Positions 22,501 to 32,200 of a stretch of DNA of 64,000 nucleotides are shown here, in pieces. The notes beneath the pieces were generated by a model. That model had not been told where the DNA came from. It ran no database searches and saw only the letters and a list, made by a program, of their open reading frames with translations. Every line of letters begins with the position of its first letter. The stretch's first letter is position 1. The translations under genes and the position numbers were made by a program. The stretch is from NCBI GenBank assembly GCA_963971285.1, contig OZ020244.1:22630001-22694000 (forward strand), written 5' to 3'. Origin of the DNA: Astropecten irregularis. Taxonomy: Eukaryota; Echinodermata; Asteroidea; Paxillosida; Astropectinidae.

Positions 22501-24105
22501 AAAGGATCTCTTCTTTATTATTATCAATGACAGTGGTACCTGCTACCCCTGATGGTCTAGTGGTATGACATCTGCACTAAGCAAGTAGGAGATTATGGGT
22601 TCAAATCCCACCTGATGAGCCTCAAATGATGTTTTGAGTATGCAGTGCTCATCTAAGTACAGTGGAAACTATAACAAACACCGCTATACCGAATATATGG
22701 TTAATCCAAACATCATCCTTAACCATGTTCAATCCCAATTTTTATATACAACACTTACAGAATATTCTTGTTGAAAAAATCAAAATATTTTAAAGAAACA
22801 GGAAATATTTACTGGGTAAATCAAAAAATGCTTTGCCATTTGCCAATCCCGAACGTCAATAAAACAGCAAAGTAGCTATTTTCATACACGTGTATATACC
22901 TACAGTGGCAAAAATGTAGAACGTGACCAAAAAAAACAATCAAAAGAGGGCACACTTCATTGAACAAAAGGGTGCTTTATAAAAATGACCACCAGACACC
23001 ACAGGCGGCTGAAAATCATTATACCAAAACTGCTATACTTAACAAATTTTTTGCATCCCGCAGTGTACGTTATGTCTACGTTGCACTTTGTGATAAAAAA
23101 ACAGGACAGGTTTTTTTGTCACAAAATTCAGTCCACATTTATACCCCTTTATAATTCCATCAATACAGAGGCAATACATTTGACTGCCTACAATCTTCAA
23201 GGGAACTTTGGCCTCATCAGTTTATAATACCAGAAATGATGACAATGAAACTTCTGACCTACCTCTGTCCACATTTCTTCCGACTTGCCCATATTAGTGA
23301 AAAGAATGAGAGCAGTCTCCAAGAATACAGGGTCCTTGCCAAGCTCCGGGTCTCGGTAGGAGTCGCAGGTCAGCGACAGGGCTGCCTCAAACTCTCCCTG
23401 CTCAAGGAGTGTTTTCACATGCTGGGTCCTGGTGGCCAGGAGATCACCCGATGTCGGAGGGGAGTCATCACTTTCAAGGAGACATTCAGGATCTGAGAAC
23501 AGGGAAGTCAGGGAATGGGAGAGATCACATTTAGAATTTAATGCACTGATAACCTTGGTCAATGCTATGGTGAACATGATCAATGACTTGCTGCCTATGT
23601 TCAATGGCTTGCTCCCCATGATCAATGCCTTGTGACCCATGCCCATTGCCTTGGTGAATGTCAGACAAGTCGACCGCGGGACAACTCGACTCAAGACAAG
23701 TGGACCGCAAAGACAACTCTACTCCGAGACAGCAACCGCAAAGAACAACTCCACTCTGCAAAAGATAGACTAGCAGCAGGCCACGGCATCAGGTTGGCCG
23801 TGACGCGGCAGACAGCCAGTGGAGCCTAGCATTGCAGGCACACTGTGGCTAGTCACTCCAGAGATTGAGTCGACTTGTCTCGGAGTTGAGTTGTCTTTGT
23901 GGTCAACTTGTCTTGAGTCGAGTTGTCCCGTGGTCAACTTGTCCGGAGCCCACCTTGATGACCCTTGACCCCCGCCTGCGCGCTTCTCACCTGCAATGTT
24001 AGATTCCTGACCGTGCTCCTGGTTCTTGTAGCAGTCAGTAGCCAGCAACAGGGTACTGTGCTGGTGGAGAACATCGTGCACCAGGGAATCCCTTTGTTGG
24101 CTCAT
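15209..24105 (-). CDS. Large protein of unknown function: helical N-terminus, long disordered tail
   Basis: Five coding exons, read from high to low coordinate: 24105-23991 (ATG), 23492-23263, 22414-22303, 21486-21308 and 19570-15209 (stop TGA). They total 4,998 nt, 1,665 residues, with all GT-AG junctions in phase. An acceptor-like site just 5' of the ATG (24115) implies an upstream non-coding exon. Residues about 1-370 look alpha-helical (for example HVKTLLEQGEFEAALSL, DPVFLETALILFTNMGKSEE, FILNLVKAIHDKV). By memory this resembles the N-terminal helical repeat region of ZNF292/RLF/ZNF654, but I see no C2H2 zinc fingers, so the assignment is weak. From about 375 to the end it is Ser/Thr/Asp/Gln-rich and probably disordered. 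It carries three 46-residue tandem repeats (18405-18800) and a basic C-terminal part with HSYNLRAATS and RAYRLRSSAKD followed by KKPRKAAKP, suggesting a nuclear or chromatin protein (inference). Confidence 0.8.
18405..18800 (-). repeat. Three coding tandem repeats of 138 bp (46 residues)
   Basis: The motif SEATLDRQDLYRL...MHVEES...EMLP...DADP recurs three times at 138-bp spacing, in frame. The boxes CTTCAGAAGTGTCC on the plus strand sit at about 18460, 18598 and 18736. Copies differ by substitutions but keep the frame. It behaves as a protein-coding minisatellite in the disordered region. Confidence 0.85.
20210..20385 (-). mobile_element. ATCATACTTTGGT-family fragment, minus orientation
   Basis: Matches the family right half inverted: AACAAACCAAAACAGAAATG, TATAAAGATGGTGATGGTAG, TTGATCTTGGCAAGAT. 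In the intron between the last two exons of the unknown gene. Confidence 0.55.
20814..21170 (-). mobile_element. Second tRNA-like SINE family, minus orientation
   Basis: On the minus strand the head has a box A (CTAGTGGTCTGGCATGTC) and a box B (GTGGGTTCGAATCC). The body contains CCCAGGTGTAAATGGGTACC, and the tail is near an AT-rich AATAATAT stretch. Same family as 34795-35152 and 33003-33142. It ends about 140 bp from the donor of exon 21308-21486. Confidence 0.75.
21705..21830 (-). mobile_element. tRNA-like SINE (family 1), minus orientation
   Basis: Carries TTGACTGGAACGGGATTCGAA and TCCAACTGAGCTAACCAGCC, the complements of box B and box A regions of the family at 29440-29610. In an intron of the unknown gene. 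Confidence 0.75.
22010..22170 (+). mobile_element. ATCATACTTTGGT-family fragment
   Basis: Shares TTATGGATAAAAACA, TTTCTACCAGCACCATCTTC, GTAAATCTGTAAACATTTCT and a degenerate end with the intact copy at 37813-38151. Intronic. Confidence 0.55.
22545..22640 (+). mobile_element. tRNA-like head of another SINE
   Basis: GATGGTCTAGTGGTATGACA (box A) and GGGTTCAAATCCCACC (box B) are about 40 bp apart. It lacks an intact acceptor stem pairing and is followed directly by a pogo-like fragment at 22657, so a repeat head is more likely than a working tRNA gene. Confidence 0.5.
22657..22740 (+). mobile_element. pogo/Tigger-like fragment
   Basis: TACAGTGGAAACTATAACAA followed by ACACCGCTATACCGAA resembles the terminal sequence of pogo-like elements (CAGT...TATAACGAA). 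A fuller copy is at 56350-56516. Confidence 0.45.
23660..23945. repeat. Foldback repeat in intron 1 of the unknown gene
   Basis: ACAACTCGACTCAAGACAAG at about 23680 is repeated inverted as CTTGTCTTGAGTCGAGTTGT at about 23908. Neighbouring GTCCACTTGTC-like blocks extend the pairing to about 70-bp arms. The right arm ends about 45 bp from the exon donor at 23991. Next to it, 23560-23650 is a degenerate ~27-bp tandem array (ATGATCAATGxCTTG). Confidence 0.65.
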
Positions 24106-24800
24106 GTTGGTCCTCTGTCCGGAAGACAAGAAAGCTCGCAGATCTACTTAGCTTCCATCTTCTGTGGGCGAAGAAAAAAAAGGCAATGTTTTTCGACCAT
24201 GGCTAGAGTCTTATCTATGTCACTGTAAAAAAAGGACAAATAAACAAACAGACACACAAACACACAAACTTGGACAGGGACTTGTCACTGCAGCTTGTAG
24301 GGAACATAAAAGCATTTACCGTCACAAACCTGGCAAAACTAAGATTTCAAACAACTCAACAAATAAACAAGGAACTATAAAATGATGACTTAGGCCTACT
24401 TGTTAAAAATCAGTTTAAGTGGCCATTATAATTGAAAAGAAACATTTTTATGGTAAATTCAATTTTTGTATTGTTTTTTCTAAACATTATTTATTTCTAT
24501 TACTGAAAAATTTGTTGTTATGGAATATGCACTTAACATAATTATATCAATAAATAATACAAAAAGACAAGTTTGGACATGTTGAATTTCTAACATTACA
24601 AAATCAACTCCAAATTGATTCTTTTGTCAAAAAACTTGCATTATTCCGTTGCAGATGTGCAAATGAATGATACACACTTTCTTAGTTTCTACCACAAAAT
24701 ACGACATGAATAGCAATAGCACATGTACATGCACAATGTGTGAGGCGATGGTAAGCTTGACAGAAAACCTAAAAGACCCAAATGAGAATTTGTAAACATC

Positions 24801-24968
24801 AAGCCTGGAAATAAACGGAAGCCACAGAGGCCATGGCCTTCATTGCCCTGGTTCTTGGCCTTGATGCCCCTTCAAATGTTTCCATCTAGACATTATGATT
24901 TTACAATGGAAGTGCCCCTTGCAATGGAAAATTGGCCTTAACTCCACCAAACCTTATTTCCAGCCCTG
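24801..24968. mobile_element. hAT-like MITE (CCTGGAAATAA ends)
   Basis: AAGCCTGGAAATAA at the left and TTATTTCCAGCCCTG at the right are inverted. CAGGGCTGGAAATAA-type ends are usual in hAT elements. No coding capacity. The flanks share ACAT but no clean 8-bp duplication. Confidence 0.55.
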
Positions 24969-25374
24969 AAACATAAACCAAGTGTTAAAGCAGAAAAGTC
25001 CTAGATATGTATAATAAATAAGGAATCAACTTCCACATCAGCAAAATCACATAACACCAACATTCCTGCACAATTCATTTCAGATCCGAGCAAAATGTTA
25101 CAGTTCACACAAGTTAAAACTTAGGTGAATTATTTTTTGTATAAGGAGCAACTGGAATCATGGGTGAAAAAGCCCCCTCCCCCTGTATCAATCAAATTTA
25201 TACCATGATTGATGTATGCAAATTCATGTCATTATTCACATAATTTTATGCACACACGCCTATTCTAAGACTAAATACTAAATTCTAAGACTAAGCATAT
25301 ATATATGATATATATTTGATATAATTCAGGTCATTTTGGCTGATGTGCAGTTTATTACTTGCTGTATTGGAAAG

Positions 25375-25627
25375 AATTCCACTGACGGCCATGACGGAAA
25401 CAGGGTTATTTCCACAAAGAGTTAACTTATTTGATGCAAGACATAATGAACTTCAATCTCAGGAGTGAAAACTGGTGTAGCTTATCTAAAAAGTGAGATT
25501 TCCATGGTTTTTTTACCTACAATTATACACTTCGAATGCAGCGGTAGCCATTTTTATCAAAACGCCCTCTGTTGGTCCCATAGGTTTGTGCACAAGTGAT
25601 GGCCGTCAGTGGAATTATTTCCGTTGT
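25375..25627. repeat. Inverted-repeat element (CCACTGACGGCCAT)
   Basis: ATTCCACTGACGGCCAT (25376-25392) is repeated inverted as ATGGCCGTCAGTGGAAT (25599-25615), a perfect 17-bp pair. Flanking TTTCCGT-like segments extend it. In the divergent spacer. Confidence 0.65.
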
Positions 25628-27172
25628 AAAATACCTAAATATCTTAACCAGCCATAAATGTCATAAACTTATAATATTTAACAAAAATAGGAGTAATTGC
25701 AGACTACCCGCCACTTGCACTTGAAAGCCTAAGTGCACCATGAATAAGAACACATTCCTCCATGTGCATACACATATGACTGAGCGGTCACGCGTTACAT
25801 TCTATGGTGGCTACATACAAAGTACTACAATGTAATGTGCAATTCAATTGTGCCCAAAAATATGTCAGTTTTTACATGTTTTATTCTGCAAAAATTCAAT
25901 ATCGCATCAATTTGAATACTGGATAGTGCCTTCATCACAACACATCCATCCATGCCAGTACCCAACCCAACAAACCCTCCCCCACTGTAGGCCTAATCAT
26001 CTAGTAAACCTCCCCTAGCCCTAGGCCTACAAAAATAACAATTGACAAATGACATTTCACATTCATTGCATGCAGTGCAGTGCAGTGCAGTGCCAGCCAT
26101 GCAGCGCCGTGGGGCCTTGACTGAGTCTGGGGACCATTTTTCATCTTCGGTATTTCAAACAATTACATTTTTCCAGCTTCGTCATACCATAGAGCTACGT
26201 ACACAAGAGCAGGATGAGTACTTTCCACCTCTTTGACCGGGAAACGAACACAACGCGGTGAAAAAAATCGCAGCTTTTCTCCCTCGGCCACGTGAATGTT
26301 TAGCATGCACGTAGGCTACATACAAAAACTGCTTTGCATCATTTGTAATCATCTTGTGTTTAGAACGTACGGTACCCCAACTACAATCATCACAAAGTAA
26401 ATATAAATATCGAATGGAGCCAGACTATCATGAACACAAAAACTACGGAGTTTGCTAATGGACGCACAAACAGGTTTATTTCCGGGAGAGCAAGTGACAC
26501 GCTTTCATCGAAAAATTTCGGCTGTCTGGAAGATTTCTTCACTTTTCAGCTTTTTGTTTGCTATCTTGAAATATCCATGTTATCTCTTAAGGAAGTTTAT
26601 CGGCTGTTTTCGGCCCGGTCTTGTCAATCGAAATGAAGCTTTGTCGACGGACCAATCTGATTTCTACACGTCTGCTTGAAGGGAAACCCCTTTAATAAAA
26701 TGGATTGAACATTCAACCAATCACGAGCACGCACGGATGACATCATTGACGTCTTTGGTAAACAGGAAGTAATGTGCTGCGGGATTCCGGGATTCCATGA
26801 TCAAGATCGTGATCTTAAACACATGCTTCTGCCTCCAGTTCTACAAGTACAAGAGCAAGAAACTACTGTATAGTGCTGGTTGAAATCTGACACTGACATA
26901 AAGGACGATTTTTCACTATGTAGTCACTTATCTTACTTTCTAGTAACAATTACAATTGTGTACAAAAGACACCACCGACACTGGCGACAGTCGTGATTTA
27001 TTTCATTTAATAATTGTGTGAGTATGCATTGACAGTACTCCAGTACTCAGTAGTACCGGGTATTGTAAGTCATTCATTTCAGGTAGGACTGATACTTAGA
27101 AAAGTATTATAACTTTTCGCGAAATTATTTTAATTTGATTATGTCGTGATAATAATCATGGGCCTATACTTG

Positions 27173-27532
27173 TATAGATCAGCGCTGAGTGACGTCATTC
27201 CAACAGTTTTTACTCGCCAACCTTGGAGCCGATGAAAACAATGCATTAAGTTTTACGGGTTTTAAGACAAAAAGCTGCCAGAATTGTTTAATGTTAGTAT
27301 ACGGTACATAAAAGAAGGATTATTGTCTGAGGAAAAACTATACAATGACTCGACAATGAAAGTCGTACAGAACACGATTTCTGCATCTTGACAAAAATAT
27401 TCGGAAAACAGTTTTTGTCGACGGGCGGTTTTGTGCGTGATTTGTCCGTAGTTTGCGCCATCTACACCTTGGTTTTCATCGGTTGTCAAGTTATGAGAAT
27501 AAAAGTACCCGGATGTCTGCGCTGATCTATAT
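27173..27532. repeat. Foldback element 1 in the IRAK4 upstream region
   Basis: TATAGATCAGCGC at the left pairs with GCGCTGATCTATA at the right, with an inner pair GCCGATGAAAAC / GTTTTCATCGG. It directly abuts the next foldback at 27532-27957. Confidence 0.6.
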
Positions 27533-27957
27533 AAAAAAAAGTAGATGACGCATTGGCTGCTCTTGGCCGCGTCTTTAACGGCGCCATTTTAGATGGGAGT
27601 TTCAAATCCATTTTTATGGAATGCCGTAGCTATCTTCTTAAGATTGTTTGCTTCGGTAATTCCATCATTCAATTTGACAAATTGAATGATGAAATTTGTG
27701 AATAGAATAACAAATTGAATGATGGAATTGGCAAATTAAATGATGAAATTACCGACAAACAATCTAAGCCACCGATTATAGCTACGTCGTTCCATCATTG
27801 TTTCTGGTGCATAGCGTACCGCGTAACGGCCGGAACCGCGTACCGCGTAAGCGCTTGAATGTTTAGGTCCATTTTTGTCCTACCTAAAATGGCCGCGTCC
27901 TGCATGCGCGGATATAGCCCCCATTGGTTTGTACATGGGTGCGTCATCTAGTTTTTA
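27532..27957. repeat. Foldback element 2, nested inverted pairs
   Basis: The outer pair is AAAGTAGATGACGCA / TGCGTCATCTAGTTTTT. Next is GCGCCATTTTAGATGG / CTACCTAAAATGGCCGC, then TGGAATGCCGTAGCTAT / ATAGCTACGTCGTTCCA, then ATTGTTTGCTTCGGTAATT / AATTACCGACAAACAAT. The centre is made of alternating ATTGAATGATG units. The whole 426 bp could fold into one stem. Confidence 0.75.
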
Positions 27958-28223
27958 TATTTATCTATGATAATAATGGCTTCTTCAAAATTCAAGGTGA
28001 ATTCCATAAAAAGTAGAATAGAATTGGCAAAATTGCAAAAGGCCAAACACTGCATTTCAATGGCAAGACAAGACAAAGTATTTGGGTGAAATTTCTACAT
28101 TGTTTAAGGACTAAAGATTGTACTAATAGTACATTGGGGCCAAGGATTCTGATGGGACTGTGGACTACATGCAGTGGGTTCGAAAACTATAAAAGTATAA
28201 GGAAATAAAACGATAAGAGGTTG

Positions 28224-28298
28224 CTCAGGGGTGACGAAGGGATGAACATTTCAAGTGGCTTATTTTCACCCCTGCGTTGACCTTGGGCCACCCCTGAG
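28224..28298. mobile_element. Small CTCAGGGGTG inverted-repeat element
   Basis: GCTCAGGGGTGACG and GGCCACCCCTGAG flank about 50 bp, just upstream of the IRAK4 start codon. Too short to place in a family. Confidence 0.4.
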
Positions 28299-28519
28299 AT
28301 TTGTCAAGTGGGAAAAGGCCTATAGACACACAGTCAGAGAGGCTTTGCAAATTGAAACCGTCAATCACAGTTTAATACTTTGACATGCCTGACTAATGAT
28401 TTCATCCTCTTTCCGTTTTTATATACCGTACATCTGGCAGGTTCATTCTTTAGCTCAACACGATACCATTCAATTCCTGATAACAACAACTGAGAGTTGC
28501 ACACAGCATCGTTGCAATC

Positions 28520-29244
28520 ATGCCATTGACGGTAACGGTGGAAGGTTCAACCTACCTAAGACGCCTCCCATACACCAGGCTTAGCAAGCTGGCAAGATTG
28601 CTAGACCCGCTGAACGACGTGTTCTTAGACTGGAGGGGGTTAGCCAGCCGGATCACACAAAGGCCTGGAGATGACCAACCAAGATATGGATCCCAGGAGA
28701 TAGCGTTAAGTTTCAATTTTGAAATTCTCTTCATCTTTGCTTTCGTATAAAGGATGGGAGAAAAAAGTCTCTAGAGATAATAGTCAGGAGTTACATTTTT
28801 GTGATACTTCAACAGAAATGTTTTTGATTGATATCATATAGATATATTGAGTTTCTGCCTCATGTTGTCATTAAAACCATTTAAGTTTGCAAACTGCTTT
28901 TGGGAAAAATAATTATTAGACCCTCTTGATGGTTTTAGTGAAATGAATATACAGAATTCTTTTCTGTTTGGATCTGTTACCAATCCTGTACTGTATCTTT
29001 AACAAGGATTTCTCTCCTCTGTTTTGAAAATTAAGGATAAATTTGCTCCGTACTGACTAATATGACTAAATTTGTATTTCTCTTTGCGTACACAGGATCT
29101 TTAATTTAGAATACAAGCGAGCAGGTGGAAGTCCTACCGTAGCTCTGATCACTGACTGGGGGACGACCAATGCAACAGTCAGTGATCTTATAGATGCCCT
29201 GATTGACATGAAGCATTTTGCTGCAGCTGAAGTTATCCTTCCAG
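28520..29244 (+). CDS. IRAK4: IRAK4 death-domain exons 1-2
   Basis: The two exons, split at phase 2 (ATA GC / G), code residues 1-111. The pattern [20 protein letters not shown] matches the conserved IRAK death-domain helix that carries the family Trp. In the Myddosome this domain stacks on MyD88. The intron holds only AT-rich sequence. Confidence 0.9.
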
Positions 29245-32200
29245 GTGATGTATTTCTCCAGGGGCGGATCCCACCCCCCTTTTCTTCCAGCAAAAAGTCA
29301 TTCAGTTTCCCTTGTGGTTGTTTGGTGATTATATTAATTAAAAGGCCGTATCCTCTTTGAGTGATCCCCATATGCCGTTCACAGGTTGCAACATTGCTGC
29401 GTGTATCATTGAAACGATACTTGGGGTATGGTGGAGTGTGCGTGGTTTCATGGCTTCTGACTGCCAAACGAACAAAGATAATTGGCTATTGGGGTTACCA
29501 CCAACGTAGGGCTCGATGGCTCAGTTGGTAGAGCGCCTGTACGGTATTCATGAGGTCGCTGGTTCGAATCCTGCTCCAATAAATTTTTCTTTGTTCACTT
29601 TTCAATGGAAAAAATAAGAAAAGAAAAGAAAAAGAAAAGAAAAAAGAAAAAAAAGAGGAAAAAATAATTTATAGGGAGGGAGAAAGACTTAAAAAGAGAA
29701 GAAAAAGAGAGACAAAGTTACCTATCTTTGATTTCCCGAAATGCGTCCGTCGTTATTGAATTGCCGTATTTTATGTTCATGCCCCCCCCCCCCCTTTTGG
29801 AAAATCCTGGCTCCGCCCCTGCTCTCTCTCACTCTCTACTCGGATTCATTTTATTTTTTGTCTCGTTACAAATGTTGAGTGTGATCACTACTCTGTATGG
29901 ACAATAGAATAATGATAATTAATCCCAGGTAGGATATCCAGAGGTAAAACAAAGGAACCTTTTTTGTTCACACCCATAACTGATTAGTTGTCAATTAGTT
30001 GGATAATATTAATAATAATAATCTTACATAAGCGGCAAATCCATCAAAGATGTTCAGGGCGCTTTCCAATAAGTAAGATTAAAAAAACAATATCACCGAT
30101 ATCACCGCCATTCAATTACTGATACTCGTAAGAATAAGTTCAGTAGCATCCATTATTTTGTTTTTGACAATCAATTCAATGGCTTCAATATTTCACTGCA
30201 CATGTTGTGCACAGGTTCAACTGCAGACAATGCTATGAACAACTTGTCACCTGCAATGATCGGCCAGGGCAATTATGAAAGTGGGTTGGGTGAAAAATTG
30301 GAAAATCCCCATCCCCACAGCAAGAAACCGGACGACAGTCTCGACTCATCGACAGATGCAGCTCAGCATTGTTCAGAAACCCAGGAATGGGACGTGACAT
30401 CATCAGTCCCGGAGGAGTCCAGCGACTTGCCAGATTTCGAGCCAAATGAGGGTACGTTAAAACCATAGCACAGAGATTCACCACTCTTGTGAACAATGGA
30501 AACATAGCACAGTATAGATGGATGATGTGTCTATCATTCAGTTTGTGCAGGAAGGTCGTGAACAGCATTGTTTGCTCAAAATGGAATGCTCCAGTGACCT
30601 AATATGCAAGAGGTTGGTGTGTGGTGGCCCCATAGAGCTATATTAAAATAACTAGTGCGCTAGCTCTGTGTACAGAGTGATGCCTGCTGAACGCATTCAT
30701 GTTTGTGCACAAACATGTGGAAAGCACAACATTTTGTACGTCTTTTGTTCGTCTATTTGCATATCTGCGTTTGTGTTGTATATATAATACGCACAAAATC
30801 TGACGCACCTTCGGCAAATGTGTGTTTCATTTTGCGTAGTGTGCGCACACACTCTGTACTTCAGTCACACAATGATTGCATGCATCATCAAGACACATTA
30901 CCGGTTCCGTTCACGTGTACTTGTGCGTTGCATATAGAGTACACTCTTCGGAAGGCATTCCAGTCAAAGTGTTCTTGTTCCACAGACACGCACTGAAATT
31001 CAAAATGACTGCACCCAGGATGGCTTTAAAGCGTCTACGCACGGATGCAGAGCTATAGCGCTCTAGTAATTTTAGGATAGCTCATGGGTGGCCTCCACCT
31101 ATGGCTTCCTGTTTTGTTGACTTGTGGGATTCCAGTGTTTCAATATTTACTCTCTTTTGCCCAAAGTCTAGTTTGTATCGAAAAGCGAACCCAAATTGAT
31201 CTGAATCTACAGTTTTGCAGTTAAAAATGAAATAACATAATCCTATGTTAAACAAGATCTATATTTTTAATTTTTGAAATCTGCAGTGAAGGAGTACAGC
31301 TATAGACTACTTAGCAACATGACTGATTCATTTAATGACGTACCTCTCTCTGAGGGAGGCAACATGGTTGGGGAAGGGGGCTTTGGGACTGTTTATCTTG
31401 GCAGATTTAGTGACAATCATGAGTGTGCTGTCAAGAGGCTTACACAGGTATAAGGTTTTCCTTTACTCTCTAGAAACATAATTAAGACTTAAAGCTATGC
31501 ATGGTGGAGGTACTTAATAAAGTAGGTTTGCGATGACACCATGAGGGCGTGTGGTTCAGAGAAGAACTGACGGTTTAATTGTCAATGTTCCGAACAGTGT
31601 GCTCTGTTCGTCTTCAGGAGGGTGACAGAGACAGAGCATACTCTTTGGAAATCAAGAGTTAAACCATCAGTTCTTCTCAGAACCACACACCCTTACAGAA
31701 AAGATTACATGGTGTCACCGCAAACCTATAATGTTGGCGTACTTCATGATGGCCAAAACATTGTTGGCAATGCCATTTATATTGGAAGCCAGTTGCACGA
31801 TTGATCAATAACTTTTCTTTGAGCCAATCTTGTGCAACTGCTTTCCAGAAAGATTACTGGGCATCAAAATGTCTTGCTTGACTAGACAGGGTACCAGATT
31901 TTTTTGAAATCAGCATTCTGTTGTCAGGTTTAACCTTTGATTGCATTTTTTGTTGGTTCTTGTTCATTTGCCAGTTTCAAGACTACGATATGAGCAAGCA
32001 GTACCAGAACGAGCTACAAGCGCTGAAAAGGTGGGTCCAGACTCATTATCAAGAGAAACCACACCAAGAAAATGGCATTTTGTATCTAGACTTTCAGGAA
32101 ATATCTGATACATTTAAAATATTGGTTGATTTACATACTATATGTATGTATGTAAAATAATATGATAATATTTATAAAAAATACATATCGGTATATTATA

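Larger units (their letters stand above)
24115..28519. promoter_or_regulatory. Divergent intergenic spacer between the unknown gene and IRAK4
   Basis: The two start codons face away from each other across about 4.4 kb, so both promoters should lie here. Non-coding first exons are likely, since an acceptor lies immediately 5' of the ATG at 24105. No clear TATA box or CpG island can be assigned. The region holds a CAGTG pentamer run at about 26075-26092 and the foldback elements listed separately. Confidence 0.5.

Noticed and set aside
27642-27762. Hairpins read as transcription terminators
   Set aside because: This is a eukaryotic genome; the hairpins belong to a larger foldback element.
29508-29582. 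A working tRNA gene
   Set aside because: Boxes A and B are good, but the same unit with identical leader and trailer occurs at several other places, which marks a SINE.
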